This document shows positions 19,522-30,395 of a stretch of DNA of 64,000 bases, piece by piece. The notes under the pieces were generated by a model that did not search any database, was not told the origin of the DNA, and saw only the letters and a program-made list of their open reading frames with translations. The stretch spans positions 2,651,001-2,715,000 of the forward strand of contig CP053446.1 of the NCBI GenBank assembly GCA_013285405.1, given 5' to 3'. The translations under genes were made by a program, and so were the position numbers. Each line of letters begins with the position of its first letter. The stretch's first letter is position 1. Source of the DNA: Ignavibacteriota bacterium (GTDB taxonomy: Bacteria > Bacteroidota > Ignavibacteria > Ignavibacteriales > Ignavibacteriaceae).

Positions 19522-20223
19522 ATGAAAATTTCAAAAAGAAAAAAAGAATTTCAATCAAAAGTAAAAACAGATAAAGAATACACACTTCAGGAAGCAGTAG
19601 CGCTTCTTAAAAACTCTTCAAAAGTAAAATTTGTTGAGTCACTTGATTGTGCTATGCGGCTTGGAGTTGATCCTCGTCAGGCTGATCAGATGTTGCGAGG
19701 AACTGTTTCTCTTCCGCATGGAACAGGTAAACAGGTTACAGTTTTGGTTATTGGGAAAGGTACTAAAGCCCAGGAAGCTTTAGATGCCGGAGCAGATTTT
19801 GCAGGATTTGAAGATTATCTTGAGAAAATTAAAGGTGGATGGACAGATGTTGATGTTATTATTGCAACACCTGATTCGATGAGTGAACTTGGCAAGCTTG
19901 GAAAAATTCTTGGACCGAAAGGCTTGATGCCAAATCCAAAAAGTGGAACAGTCACACAGGATGTATCTCAAGCAGTAAGAGAAATTAAAGCGGGTAAGAT
20001 AGAATTCAGAGTTGATAAAACTGGTATAGTTCATACCTCTGTTGGCAAATTAAATTTCGAAGCCGATAAGCTTGTTGATAATGCAAAAGCTTTTATTAAT
20101 ACGATTATTAAGATGAAACCATCTTCCGCAAAAGGTCAATATGTTAAGAGTTTATTTTTGTCTAGCACTATGGGACCTGGATTAAGAATTTCGAAAGACG
20201 AATATACAGTTCGTCAGGTATAA
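19522..20223 (+). CDS. rplA: 50S ribosomal protein L1
   Basis: The 233-aa protein has the L1 motifs [31 protein letters not shown] (here [13 protein letters not shown]) and [15 protein letters not shown]. It forms the L1 stalk near the E site. Family members often repress their own mRNA. I did not find a convincing mimic of the rRNA site in the leader. Confidence 0.98.
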   Translation: MKISKRKKEFQSKVKTDKEYTLQEAVALLKNSSKVKFVESLDCAMRLGVDPRQADQMLRGTVSLPHGTGKQVTVLVIGKGTKAQEALDAGADFAGFEDYLEKIKGGWTDVDVIIATPDSMSELGKLGKILGPKGLMPNPKSGTVTQDVSQAVREIKAGKIEFRVDKTGIVHTSVGKLNFEADKLVDNAKAFINTIIKMKPSSAKGQYVKSLFLSSTMGPGLRISKDEYTVRQV

Positions 20224-20293
20224 TAAGTTTTACGCACTTATAAATAAATGCTTCTAACCGACACGTTAACTAATTATTGAAAACGGGAGTATA

Positions 20294-20815
20294 ATGGACA
20301 GAAACGAAAAGTCAGAAATAATTTCTGAAATAAAGGAACTTCTTGAGAGTTCATCTGCAGTTTACTTGACCGATTATCACGGAATTAATGTTGAAGATAT
20401 AAGTTCTCTTCGTACACAGTTCCGTAATGAAGGAGTTCAGTACCGGGTATTTAAAAATACTTTAATGAAACGAGCCTTAAAAGAATCGGGCAAATATGAA
20501 AAAATTGCAGATCAATTAATTGGTATGACAGGATTTGCTTTTACTACAAAAAATCCTCTCGCACCAGCAAAAATCATCAACAAATATTTTGGTGATAAAG
20601 AAAAACTTGCTCTTAAAGCCTGCTATGTTGAGGGTGAGTATTTCGACGGAGGTCAGCTGAAAACTTTAGCAACTCTTCCGACAAAAAATGAATTAATTGC
20701 AGGAATAATGGGCTCTTTAAATTCACCTGTTTCCGGAATTGTTGGAGCAATCAACGCTGTGATGAGAGATCTGGTAAATGTTGTTGAGCAGATTTCTAAA
20801 AGAGAAGCAGCATAA
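20294..20815 (+). CDS. rplJ: 50S ribosomal protein L10
   Basis: The 173-aa protein reads YLTDYHGINVEDISSLR and VFKNTLMKRAL, typical of L10, which anchors L7/L12 dimers to the stalk. The ATG at 20294 follows a GGGAG site. Only 70 bases separate it from rplA, so a long L10 autoregulatory leader of the E. coli type is not evident. Confidence 0.98.
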   Translation: MDRNEKSEIISEIKELLESSSAVYLTDYHGINVEDISSLRTQFRNEGVQYRVFKNTLMKRALKESGKYEKIADQLIGMTGFAFTTKNPLAPAKIINKYFGDKEKLALKACYVEGEYFDGGQLKTLATLPTKNELIAGIMGSLNSPVSGIVGAINAVMRDLVNVVEQISKREAA

Positions 20816-20850
20816 TTTTTTAATGAAATTAATAAAATCAGGAGTATAAA

Positions 20851-21231
20851 ATGTCAGAAAAAGTATCTCAAGCATTAGATATAATTAAGGGGATGTCCCT
20901 TATGGAAGCAGCGGACCTAAAGAAAGCTTTGGAAGAAGAATTTGGAGTAACTGCTGCAGCTCCAGTAATGATGGCTGGACCAATGGCTGGTGGTGGTGAA
21001 GCTGCTGCTGTTGAAGAAAAAACAGAGTTCACAGTAGTTTTACAAAATGCTGGCGACAAAAAAATCAATGTTATTAAAGTAGTAAGAGCTCATACCGGTT
21101 TAGGTTTAAAGGAAGCGAAAGATCTTGTTGATGGCGCCCCAAGTACTGTTAAAGAGGGTATATCAAAAGATGAAGCAGAAAAACTCAAAAAAGAGTTTGA
21201 AGAAGCCGGCGCTACTATAGCACTGAAATAA
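20851..21231 (+). CDS. rplL: 50S ribosomal protein L7/L12
   Basis: This 126-aa acidic protein has an N-terminal dimerisation helix, an alanine/glycine-rich hinge at about residues 35-52 and the conserved C-terminal domain ([20 protein letters not shown], then [13 protein letters not shown]). It recruits elongation factors to the ribosome. A hairpin with a T-run lies between it and rpoB. Confidence 0.98.
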   Translation: MSEKVSQALDIIKGMSLMEAADLKKALEEEFGVTAAAPVMMAGPMAGGGEAAAVEEKTEFTVVLQNAGDKKINVIKVVRAHTGLGLKEAKDLVDGAPSTVKEGISKDEAEKLKKEFEEAGATIALK

Positions 21232-21266
21232 TCATTTCATAGCCGATATTAAATCCTTTTTGTAAA

Positions 21267-21302
21267 GAGTGATAGTACGGTTTTCCGTTCTATCGCTTTT
21301 TG
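21267..21302 (+). terminator. Attenuator-like hairpin between rplL and rpoB
   Basis: A stem of about 13 bp (AGTGATAGTACGG against CCGTTCTATCGCTT, one mismatch and one G-T pair) has a TTTT loop and a following T-run. Its position between rplL and rpoB matches the known partial terminator that lowers rpoBC expression relative to ribosomal proteins in other bacteria. Partial readthrough is inferred. Confidence 0.75.
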
Positions 21303-21367
21303 CGTTTAGGCTGTTGCAAATTTATGCTAACAAAAATTCAAGTTTTTAATCAAAAGGAGAAGGATAA

Positions 21368-24300
21368 TTGAATAATAACCGTATTTCCTTTGGAGCTATC
21401 AAATCTGTTATGGATGTCCCTGATTTGTTAAACATCCAGACTGAAACATTTGAAGAATTTATTCAACTGGAAAAACTTCCTGAGGATAGAGAGATTAAAG
21501 GTCTTCAAAAAGTATTCATTGATAACTTTCCGATATTCGATAATAAAGAAAACTACCGTCTCGACTTTATTAATTACACTGTTGAGAAAGCAAGATTTTC
21601 AGTTGAAGAATGCATGGAAAGAGGATTGACTTATGCAGCGCCTCTTAAAGCCAAACTGAGATTATCAGCAAAAGATCCAGATACTGAAGAATTCGTGAAC
21701 AGTGTTGAACAGGAAGTTTACCTTGGCAGTGTTCCTTTTATGACTGAAAAAGGTACCTTTATAATTAATGGAGCTGAAAGGGTTGTTGTATCTCAGTTGC
21801 ACAGATCACCCGGTGTAGCTTTTTCTGAAACTGTACATCCAAACGGAACTCCGATATATTCGGCAAGAATTATTCCGCTGCGAGGTTCCTGGGTTGAATT
21901 CGCAACGGATATAAACTACGTTTTAAACGTCTATATTGATAGAAGAAAAAAATTCCCTGCTACTACCTTGCTTCGTGCACTTGGCTATACAAGTAATGAC
22001 GAAATATTTAACCTGTTTAACCTTGTTGAAGAAGTTAAAGTCAATAAGACAGATTTATCTTCTTATATCGGACGGGCAATTGCAAGTGATGTATTTGATA
22101 TGTCCACCGGAGAGATTTTTCTTAGTGGTGGAAGTTATTTAACCGAAGAAGATCTCGACAGGCTAACCGAAGCAGAAGTAGAATCTATAAGATTCTTGTC
22201 GCGGGATACTTCGCCGGAACAGGATTTAATTGTTAATACATTAAAGAAAGATACTTCGCAGTCAAAGGAAGAAGCACTGTATGCTATCTACAGACAACTT
22301 AGATCAGGTGAAGCCCCAGATTTGGAGACGGCTGAACAATTAATTGAAAAATTGTTTTTTAATGATAAACGTTATGATCTTGGTGATGTAGGTCGCCATC
22401 GGATGAATGATAAATTAAAGCTCAATATTCCTGAAACAACAACAGTTTTAACGGTTCAGGATATCATTGAGATAATTAAATATATGATAAAGTTGAAAAA
22501 CGGATTGGAACCTGTAGATGATATTGATCATTTAGGTAACAGAAGAGTAAGGACAGTTGGCGAGCAGTTGAGTCAGCAGTTTAACGTTGGTATGGCACGT
22601 ATGGCAAGGACGATCAAAGAGAGAATGAATATGCGCGATACTGAAAACTTTACACCTCAGGACCTTGTAAATGCACGAACAATTACAAGTGTGATTAATG
22701 CTTTCTTCGGTACGAATCAACTTTCACAATTTATGGATCAGACAAATCCACTCGCAGAACTTACACATAAAAGAAGAATGTCAGCGTTAGGTCCGGGTGG
22801 TTTGACAAGAGAGAGAGCAGGTTTTGAAGTTAGAGACGTTCATTACACCCATTATGGAAGACTCTGCCCAATTGAAACACCTGAAGGACCAAATATCGGA
22901 TTGATTTCATCTCTTACCATTTATGCACGGGTTAACCGATATGGTTTTCTTGAAACTCCATACAGGAAAGTCCACAAAGGAAAAATTTCAAAAGATGTTG
23001 AATTTCTGAGTGCTGAACAGGAAGATATTTTTACTGTAGCACAGGCTAATGCATTAATAGATGAACAATCCCGATTTGTAACGGAAAGAGTTAAATCCAG
23101 ATTAAAAGGTGAATTCCCGATTGTTACACCTGACCAGGTTGAATATATGGATGTTGCACCAGCGCAGATAGTTAGTCCGGCTGCAGCACTTATTCCATTT
23201 CTTGAACATGATGATGCAAACCGTGCACTTATGGGTTCGAATATGCAACGCCAGGCTGTTCCTTTATTAAAGCCGCAAACTCCAATCGTTGGAACCGGAA
23301 TGGAAGGAAGAGTTGCTCGTGATTCAAGATCAATTATTGTTGCTGAAAACAGCGGCGTTATTGAATTTGTCGATTCAACAAAAATTATTGTCCGGTATGA
23401 TATTAATCCCAACAGTATTGAAGCTATTACTGCATTCAATGACGTTAGAAGAGTAACATATACACTTATAAAGTTCCATGGAACAAACCAGGAAACAAGC
23501 ATTAACCAAAAGCCATTTGTCTCCGAAGGTCAGCGTGTTGAAAAGGGGGATGTACTAGCAGATGGTCAGGCAACCGAGCAAGGTGAATTAGCGCTTGGGC
23601 GAAATGTACTTGTAGCCTTCATGCCTTGGCGTGGTTATAACTTTGAGGATGCTATTATTCTAAGTGAAAATTTAGTTAAGAATGATGACTTCACCTCTTT
23701 GCATATCGAAGAATTTGAACTGCAGGTTCGGGAAACAAAACGTGGTGAGGAAGAACTAACACGAGAAATTCCAAACGTGAGTGAAGAAGCTGTAAAAAAT
23801 CTTGATGAGTATGGAATTGTAAGAGAAGGTGCGGAAGTTAAAGAAGGAGATATTTTAATCGGAAAGATCACCCCTAAAGGTGAATCAGATCCAACACCCG
23901 AAGAAAAATTACTAAGAGCAATTTTTGGTGATAAAGCTGGTGATGTGAAAGATGCTTCCCTTAAAGCACCTCCAGGACTAAGAGGTACTGTAATAAAAAC
24001 AAGATTATTCAGCAGAAAGAAAAGAGATGCTGAGTCAAAGAAAACAGAAAAAGCGTTGTTTGATACGCTTGAACACGAACACAGTGTTCGTTTAAAAGAC
24101 CTTTATACGAAACTCGTTGAAAAACTTACCAAACTCTGCGAAGGTTTGGTTACTACAGGCATAAGGGATCTTGATGGAACAGTGGCTTTAAGAGCAAATA
24201 CAACCATTAAAGATTCTACTTTTGCTTCTGTGGAAGATGTAACCAAGCTTGATTATACTCTTGATTGGTTTGATAGTAAGAAAACAAATCAGCATATAAA

Positions 24301-25126
24301 AACTTTATTCAAAAATTATTTTGATAAATCGGCTGAAATTGGTGAGGACTACAAACGTGAAAAAATAAAAATTGCCAGCGGTGATGAACTTCCTCCGGGA
24401 ATAGTGCAGCTTGCAAAAGTTTACGTTGCTAAAAAAAGAAAAGTATCTGTTGGTGATAAGATGGCAGGACGACACGGAAATAAAGGTGTTGTTGCCAAAG
24501 CAGTACCGGTTGAAGATATGCCTTATCTGCCTGATGGAACCCCCGTCGATATTATTTTAAATCCTCTCGGTGTTCCTTCAAGAATGAATCTTGGGCAGCT
24601 ATATGAAACTGCACTCGGATGGGTTGGCAATAAACTCGGTATCAAATTCGCCACACCAATATTCGATGGAGCTAAGGTTGAGGATGTCGAAGAATGGCTG
24701 GCTAAAGCTGGTCTTGAATTGGGATCAAAAACTGATTTATATGATGGCAGATCGGGTGAGAAATTCCACCAGAAGGTAACCTGTGGATTTATTTATATGA
24801 TGAAGTTGAGTCATTTGGTTGATGATAAAATTCACGCACGCTCAATTGGACCTTACTCATTAATCACACAACAGCCGCTTGGAGGTAAAGCACAGTTCGG
24901 CGGTCAGAGATTTGGTGAGATGGAAGTTTGGGCACTTGAAGGTTATGGTGCTGCGTATACTTTACAGGAAATCCTGACAATTAAAAGTGATGATGTGGCT
25001 GGAAGAGCTAAAGCTTATGAAGCAGTTGTTAAAGGTGATAATTTATTGCAGCCAAATATTCCTGAATCATTTAACGTACTTATAAAAGAGCTTCAGGGAT
25101 TAGGGCTCGATGTTACGATTAACTAA
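21368..25126 (+). CDS. rpoB: DNA-directed RNA polymerase subunit beta
   Basis: This 1252-aa protein contains the rifampicin-pocket region (FFGTNQLSQFMDQTNPLAEL, then HKRRMSALGPGGLTRERAG), the catalytic-core segments NFEDAIILSE and KMAGRHGNKGVV, and the C-terminal LGGKAQFGGQRFGEMEVWAL. It starts at a TTG (21368) after a strong AAGGAGAAGG site. It pairs with rpoC 44 bases downstream. Confidence 0.98.
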   Translation: MNNNRISFGAIKSVMDVPDLLNIQTETFEEFIQLEKLPEDREIKGLQKVFIDNFPIFDNKENYRLDFINYTVEKARFSVEECMERGLTYAAPLKAKLRLSAKDPDTEEFVNSVEQEVYLGSVPFMTEKGTFIINGAERVVVSQLHRSPGVAFSETVHPNGTPIYSARIIPLRGSWVEFATDINYVLNVYIDRRKKFPATTLLRALGYTSNDEIFNLFNLVEEVKVNKTDLSSYIGRAIASDVFDMSTGEIFLSGGSYLTEEDLDRLTEAEVESIRFLSRDTSPEQDLIVNTLKKDTSQSKEEALYAIYRQLRSGEAPDLETAEQLIEKLFFNDKRYDLGDVGRHRMNDKLKLNIPETTTVLTVQDIIEIIKYMIKLKNGLEPVDDIDHLGNRRVRTVGEQLSQQFNVGMARMARTIKERMNMRDTENFTPQDLVNARTITSVINAFFGTNQLSQFMDQTNPLAELTHKRRMSALGPGGLTRERAGFEVRDVHYTHYGRLCPIETPEGPNIGLISSLTIYARVNRYGFLETPYRKVHKGKISKDVEFLSAEQEDIFTVAQANALIDEQSRFVTERVKSRLKGEFPIVTPDQVEYMDVAPAQIVSPAAALIPFLEHDDANRALMGSNMQRQAVPLLKPQTPIVGTGMEGRVARDSRSIIVAENSGVIEFVDSTKIIVRYDINPNSIEAITAFNDVRRVTYTLIKFHGTNQETSINQKPFVSEGQRVEKGDVLADGQATEQGELALGRNVLVAFMPWRGYNFEDAIILSENLVKNDDFTSLHIEEFELQVRETKRGEEELTREIPNVSEEAVKNLDEYGIVREGAEVKEGDILIGKITPKGESDPTPEEKLLRAIFGDKAGDVKDASLKAPPGLRGTVIKTRLFSRKKRDAESKKTEKALFDTLEHEHSVRLKDLYTKLVEKLTKLCEGLVTTGIRDLDGTVALRANTTIKDSTFASVEDVTKLDYTLDWFDSKKTNQHIKTLFKNYFDKSAEIGEDYKREKIKIASGDELPPGIVQLAKVYVAKKRKVSVGDKMAGRHGNKGVVAKAVPVEDMPYLPDGTPVDIILNPLGVPSRMNLGQLYETALGWVGNKLGIKFATPIFDGAKVEDVEEWLAKAGLELGSKTDLYDGRSGEKFHQKVTCGFIYMMKLSHLVDDKIHARSIGPYSLITQQPLGGKAQFGGQRFGEMEVWALEGYGAAYTLQEILTIKSDDVAGRAKAYEAVVKGDNLLQPNIPESFNVLIKELQGLGLDVTIN

Positions 25127-25170
25127 TTGAATTATTTAAAAGAATTTTAATAGAACTTAGGAGATAAAAT

Positions 25171-28100
25171 ATGGCTTTTAGAATCCAAGAACATGCAATG
25201 ATGGATATTGATAGCATTACTATTAGTCTGGCTAGTCCGGATGATATTTTATCAAGATCTTATGGAGAAGTAACCAAACCTGAAACTATTAATTATAGAT
25301 CATTCCGACCAGAAAAAGATGGGTTGTTCTGTGAAAAAATATTCGGCCCAACACGGGACTGGGAATGTTTCTGCGGTAAATATAAAAGAATCAGGTACAA
25401 AGGAATTATTTGCGACCGTTGCGGTGTTGAAGTAACTCAAAAAAGCGTACGTCGCGAGAGGATGGGACATATCGGTCTTGCAGTTCCGGTTGTACATATC
25501 TGGTTTTTCAGGTCGCAGCCATCTAAGATCGGAAATATTATTGGCTTAAGTCTTAAAGAACTTGAAAAAGTAATTTATTATGAATCATACATAGTCTTAA
25601 ATCCCGGACCAACTGGATTGAAGAAAGGTGATCTCATTTCAGAGGATCAGTACTTTGAAGTGATGAGTTCGCTACCAACTGAAAACCAGAGATTTGAGGA
25701 TACTCATCCTGATAAATTTGTTGCTAAAATTGGTGGCGATGCGGTAAAAACCATTCTCAAGAATACTAATGTCGAAAAGTTATCAGAAGAACTGCGTGAA
25801 CAGGTAAAAGTAGAAACGTCGCAGCAAAAGAAAGCTGACTTGCTAAAAAGATTAAGAGTGATTGAAGCTTTCAAAGCAGAAAATGTTAAAGTTGAAAATA
25901 AACCTGAGTGGATGGTCTTAAGTTACATACCGGTAATTCCACCTGAATTAAGACCTCTGGTGCCGCTTGAAGGCGGAAGATTTGCAACAAGTGATCTGAA
26001 TGATCTTTATAGAAGAGTTATCATTCGTAATAATCGCTTGAAAAGATTGATGGATATCAAAGCCCCTGAAGTTATTCTTCGCAACGAAAAAAGAATGCTT
26101 CAGGAAGCTGTTGATGCTTTGTTTGATAATTCGAGAAGAGGCAGTGCTGTAAGAAGTGATAGTAATCGTCCATTGAAATCTTTAAGTGATATGCTCAAAG
26201 GCAAACAGGGAAGATTTCGTCAGAACTTATTAGGTAAAAGAGTTGACTATTCAGCACGTTCAGTTATCGTAGTCGGTCCTGAATTAAAATTACATCAATG
26301 CGGTTTACCGAAAGATATTGCTGTAGAATTGTTCAAACCCTTTCTTATAAGAAAATTAATTGAAAGAGGACATAACAAAACAGTTAAAAGTGCAAGGAAA
26401 GTTGTTGACAGAAAAGATCCGATGATTTGGGATATACTTGAAAAAATAATCCAGGCTCATCCTGTTTTATTGAATCGGGCTCCTACTCTTCATAGACTCG
26501 GTATTCAGGCTTTCCAGCCAATACTAATTGATGAAAAAGCAATTCAGCTTCATCCGATGGTTTGTACTGCATTCAATGCGGACTTTGATGGTGATCAGAT
26601 GGCTGTTCACGTACCTCTGTCTTATGAAGCACAACTTGAAGCTGCGTTGTTAATGTTGAGCAGTCATAATATTCTTTCACCTCAAAATGGTAGTCCAATA
26701 GTTGTTCCGACTCAGGATATCGTTCTTGGATGTTACTATTTAACCAAACAAAGAGAAGGTGATAAGGGTGAAGGAACTGTCTTTTATTCACCTGAAGAAG
26801 TGATTATAGCTTATGACAATAAAAAAGTCGGTTTACATGCAAAAATTAAAGTTAAAATCGATGGTAATTTTATAGAAACCACAACCGGACGCGTAATCTT
26901 TAATCAAGTACTTCCAAAAGAAATGGGATACATCAATCAACTACTTATTAAAAAAGTATTTGGTGGAATAATTGGAAAAATGTATATCCAGCTTGGAAAT
27001 AAAGTAACAGCTAAATTTTTAGATGATTTAAAAGATCTGGGATTCAAATTTGCCAGTGAAGGTGGATTGTCAGTTAGTTATGCTGACATGGTTGTTCCGG
27101 AAGAAAAAGGTAATCTTATTGCAAAAGCGAATAAAAAAGTTGATGGTATTCTCAATGAGCACGAACAGGGTGTAATTACAGATGCTGAAAGATATAATAA
27201 AATAATTGACGTTTGGACACACACCACCAACGATGTTTCGCGTGCGTTAATGGAAAAAATTAAAAAAGTTGAGGGTGGATTTAATTCACTGCATATGATG
27301 GTTGATTCAGGTGCAAGAGGTTCTCAGGAACAGGTCAGACAACTCGCTGGTATGAGAGGATTAATGATGAAACCTCAAAAAACATTATCCGGTCAAGCAG
27401 GTGAAATTATTGAAAACCCAATCGTGGCTAACTTCAAAGAAGGATTGACTGTTCTAGAATATTTTATTTCGACTCACGGTGCGAGAAAAGGTCTTGCAGA
27501 TACAGCTCTTAAAACCGCTGATGCCGGTTATCTTACTCGTAGGTTAGTTGATGTGTCGCAGGATGTAATCATTACAGAAATAGATTGCGGAACTATTCTC
27601 GGAATAGAAATAAAAGCATTGAAAGATGTTGAACAGGAAAGAGAACCACTTGGCGAACGTATTACTGGCAGAGTAGTTCAGGAAGATGTTTATCATCCGA
27701 TCAGTGAAGATCTTATCATAGAAGCTGGTGAAATTATCACTGAAGAGATTGCCGATAAAATTGAAGACGCTAACATTGATACAGTTTATATCAGAACAGT
27801 ACTTACTTGCGAGTCCAAGAAAGGTGTCTGTGCAAAATGTTATGGTAGAAACCTGACTACAAGTAAGCTTGTTGAGGTTGGAGAAGCTGTAGGTATTGTT
27901 GCTGCGCAATCCATTGGTGAGCCGGGAACTCAGCTTACATTAAGAACCTTTCACCTCGGCGGAACTTCATCAAGAATCGCAACTCAATCACAGGTGGAGA
28001 CAAATATCGAAGGAAGAGCAATCTTTGAAAAAGTAATTTTTGTTGAGAAAAATGCTCAGGACCCTTTTACCGGAAAGGACTTTAAAGTAAAAGTTGTTAC

Positions 28101-29442
28101 AGGTAGAAGAGGTGCAATTGGTATCTATGATGAAAATAATCGGCAGCTTAAAAAGTATGATGTTCCTTATGGAGCTGAACTAACTGTTGATGATGGTCAA
28201 TTAGTAAAAAGAAATGAAGCACTATATCATCATGATCCATACAATGCACTGATTATATCTGATATCACAGGTAAAGTTGGCTTTGTTGATTTAATTGATG
28301 GATCAACTCTGAAACAAGTAACAGATGAACAAACCGGACATGTTCAGAAGGTTGTTATCGATTCCAAAGATAAAACTCTCACACCAAGCATCGTTATTGT
28401 AGCTGAAAATGGAGATAAAAAATCATTTAATCTTCCAACAAGATCATATTTGGCAGTCGAAGAAGGTGAATCTATAAATGCTGGAACTGTACTAGCCAAG
28501 ATTTCAAAACAGACTACAAAAACCAGGGACATCACTGGTGGCTTACCACGTGTGACTGAACTGTTTGAAGCTCGAAGTCCTCAGGATCCGGCTATAGTTA
28601 CGGATATTGAAGGAATCGTAAAGTTTGGTGGAAGGAAGAAAGGATCAAGAGAAATTTCAGTCGTAGCACACGATGGTTCCGATGAGAAAAAATATGCTGT
28701 ACCACTCGGTAAACATATTCTAGTTCAGGAAGGAGATGATATTCCCGCTGGTGAAAAAATTACTGATGGCCCTATGAATCCTCACGATATTTTAAGGATT
28801 AAAGGAACAAGTGCGGTTCAGGAATATCTCGTTAATGAAATTCAGGATGTGTATCGTTTGCAGGGTGTGAAAATTAATGACAAACATATAGAAGTGATCG
28901 TAAGACAAATGCTTCAGAAAGTCAGAGTTGTTTCACCTGGTGATACAAAATACCTGGAAGAAGACCTGGTAGATAGAATAGAATTCCTTGATGAAAATAG
29001 TAAAATGGATAATTTAGTTGTGGTGGAAGAAAAGGGTGATTCTCGTCTGAAAAGTGGTTCTTTACTTTCCAAAACGAAAGCTAGAGAAATAAATACGGAT
29101 ATTAAGAAGAAAGAGAAAAAGCTTATGGAAGTAAGGGATTCAATGCCTGCTACTTTCGAGCATGTCCTTTTAGGGATTACGCAGGCAGCCCTATCAACCG
29201 AGAGCTTTTTGTCAGCAGCATCATTCCAGGAGACAACAAAAGTATTAGCAAACGCTGCGATTCAAGCAAAGATCGATCGTTTAATTGGATTAAAAGAGAA
29301 TATCGTGATGGGTCATTTAATTCCTGCTGGAACAGGTCTTAAAAAATACAAAAATTTGAAGCTTTCAAGTGAATTAGAAGTAGTAGTTGAATCTAAAGAA
29401 GAAGAAGTCAAAGTTGAAGAAAGTAGTCTCCAACAAAATTAA
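25171..29442 (+). CDS. rpoC: DNA-directed RNA polymerase subunit beta'
   Basis: This 1423-aa protein has the N-terminal zinc ribbon ([19 protein letters not shown]), the catalytic [12 protein letters not shown] motif with metal-binding D471, D473 and D475, the bridge/trigger regions ([19 protein letters not shown]) and the second zinc site ([16 protein letters not shown]). Its C-terminus is extended by an acidic tail. It is co-transcribed with rpoB. Confidence 0.98.
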   Translation: MAFRIQEHAMMDIDSITISLASPDDILSRSYGEVTKPETINYRSFRPEKDGLFCEKIFGPTRDWECFCGKYKRIRYKGIICDRCGVEVTQKSVRRERMGHIGLAVPVVHIWFFRSQPSKIGNIIGLSLKELEKVIYYESYIVLNPGPTGLKKGDLISEDQYFEVMSSLPTENQRFEDTHPDKFVAKIGGDAVKTILKNTNVEKLSEELREQVKVETSQQKKADLLKRLRVIEAFKAENVKVENKPEWMVLSYIPVIPPELRPLVPLEGGRFATSDLNDLYRRVIIRNNRLKRLMDIKAPEVILRNEKRMLQEAVDALFDNSRRGSAVRSDSNRPLKSLSDMLKGKQGRFRQNLLGKRVDYSARSVIVVGPELKLHQCGLPKDIAVELFKPFLIRKLIERGHNKTVKSARKVVDRKDPMIWDILEKIIQAHPVLLNRAPTLHRLGIQAFQPILIDEKAIQLHPMVCTAFNADFDGDQMAVHVPLSYEAQLEAALLMLSSHNILSPQNGSPIVVPTQDIVLGCYYLTKQREGDKGEGTVFYSPEEVIIAYDNKKVGLHAKIKVKIDGNFIETTTGRVIFNQVLPKEMGYINQLLIKKVFGGIIGKMYIQLGNKVTAKFLDDLKDLGFKFASEGGLSVSYADMVVPEEKGNLIAKANKKVDGILNEHEQGVITDAERYNKIIDVWTHTTNDVSRALMEKIKKVEGGFNSLHMMVDSGARGSQEQVRQLAGMRGLMMKPQKTLSGQAGEIIENPIVANFKEGLTVLEYFISTHGARKGLADTALKTADAGYLTRRLVDVSQDVIITEIDCGTILGIEIKALKDVEQEREPLGERITGRVVQEDVYHPISEDLIIEAGEIITEEIADKIEDANIDTVYIRTVLTCESKKGVCAKCYGRNLTTSKLVEVGEAVGIVAAQSIGEPGTQLTLRTFHLGGTSSRIATQSQVETNIEGRAIFEKVIFVEKNAQDPFTGKDFKVKVVTGRRGAIGIYDENNRQLKKYDVPYGAELTVDDGQLVKRNEALYHHDPYNALIISDITGKVGFVDLIDGSTLKQVTDEQTGHVQKVVIDSKDKTLTPSIVIVAENGDKKSFNLPTRSYLAVEEGESINAGTVLAKISKQTTKTRDITGGLPRVTELFEARSPQDPAIVTDIEGIVKFGGRKKGSREISVVAHDGSDEKKYAVPLGKHILVQEGDDIPAGEKITDGPMNPHDILRIKGTSAVQEYLVNEIQDVYRLQGVKINDKHIEVIVRQMLQKVRVVSPGDTKYLEEDLVDRIEFLDENSKMDNLVVVEEKGDSRLKSGSLLSKTKAREINTDIKKKEKKLMEVRDSMPATFEHVLLGITQAALSTESFLSAASFQETTKVLANAAIQAKIDRLIGLKENIVMGHLIPAGTGLKKYKNLKLSSELEVVVESKEEEVKVEESSLQQN

Positions 29443-29530
29443 AGAGGATTGAATTTCTTGACTTAATAGTTATCAAGAAGTATATTTGAAATCCGAATTT
29501 TTTAATATGAATAAAACTTAGGAGAAAGTA

Positions 29531-29905
29531 TTGCCAACAATTAATCAACTCGTAAGAAAAGGACGAGTTCAAATATTATCAAAGAATAAAGCTCCGGCTT
29601 TGAGTGCCTGTCCGCAGAAACGTGGAGTATGTACTCGTGTTTATACAACAACTCCTAAGAAACCAAATTCAGCTTTGAGAAAAGTAGCGAGAGTAAGGCT
29701 TACAAATCATATTGAAGTAAGTGCTTATATACCCGGAGAAGGACACAACCTTCAAGAACATTCCATTGTTTTAATTCGTGGTGGTCGTGTAAAGGATTTA
29801 CCGGGAGTAAGATATCATATAATTCGTGGCACTCTTGACACAAGTGGTGTTGAAGATCGGAAAAAAGGCAGATCTAAGTACGGTGCAAAAAAACCTAAAT
29901 CTTAA
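29531..29905 (+). CDS. rpsL: 30S ribosomal protein S12
   Basis: The 124-aa protein starts (M)[11 protein letters not shown] from a TTG at 29531 after GGAGAAAG, and contains the decoding-site loop [15 protein letters not shown] and the [14 protein letters not shown] segment. Lysines in these loops are the classic streptomycin-resistance positions. It begins the rpsL-rpsG-fusA-tuf run. Confidence 0.98.
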   Translation: MPTINQLVRKGRVQILSKNKAPALSACPQKRGVCTRVYTTTPKKPNSALRKVARVRLTNHIEVSAYIPGEGHNLQEHSIVLIRGGRVKDLPGVRYHIIRGTLDTSGVEDRKKGRSKYGAKKPKS

Positions 29906-29911
29906 TGACGT

Positions 29912-30379
29912 ATGAGAAAAAGAAGAGCAGAAAAAAGATACATAAAGCCAGATCCAAAATTCAATGATATTACCGTTTCAAAGTTTATCAATGTACTGAT
30001 GAATGAAGGTAAAAAATCTGCAGCCAGAAAAATTATTTATGGTGCGTTTGATATCATCGAAGGAAAAACAAAAAAAACTGGTCTGGAAATTTTTAAGCAG
30101 GCACTATCAAATGTTCAACCTGTGATTGAAGTTAGAAGCCGGAGAGTTGGAGGAGCTACCTATCAGGTTCCTAGCGAAGTTCGACCTGAGAGGAGAACTG
30201 CTTTGGCAATGAGATGGATTAAAACTTATGCAAGTCAGCGAGGCGATAAGACTATGTCGCAGAAGCTTGCACAGGAGTTAATTGCTGCATCAAATAATGA
30301 GGGATCTGCTGTTAAAAAGAAAGATGATACACATAAAATGGCTGAAGCCAATAAAGCTTTTGCTCATTTCAAATGGTAA
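29912..30379 (+). CDS. rpsG: 30S ribosomal protein S7
   Basis: This 155-aa protein begins [17 protein letters not shown] and contains [20 protein letters not shown] sequence ([19 protein letters not shown]) and [15 protein letters not shown]. It initiates assembly of the 30S head. It lies 6 bases after rpsL, so translation is likely coupled. Confidence 0.98.
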   Translation: MRKRRAEKRYIKPDPKFNDITVSKFINVLMNEGKKSAARKIIYGAFDIIEGKTKKTGLEIFKQALSNVQPVIEVRSRRVGGATYQVPSEVRPERRTALAMRWIKTYASQRGDKTMSQKLAQELIAASNNEGSAVKKKDDTHKMAEANKAFAHFKW

Positions 30380-30395
30380 AGTAAACTAAGATTTT

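Noticed and set aside
22921..23502. 193-aa minus-strand open frame
   Set aside because: It is antisense to rpoB, with no recognisable domain.
27544..27909. 121-aa minus-strand open frame
   Set aside because: It is antisense to rpoC and has no support.
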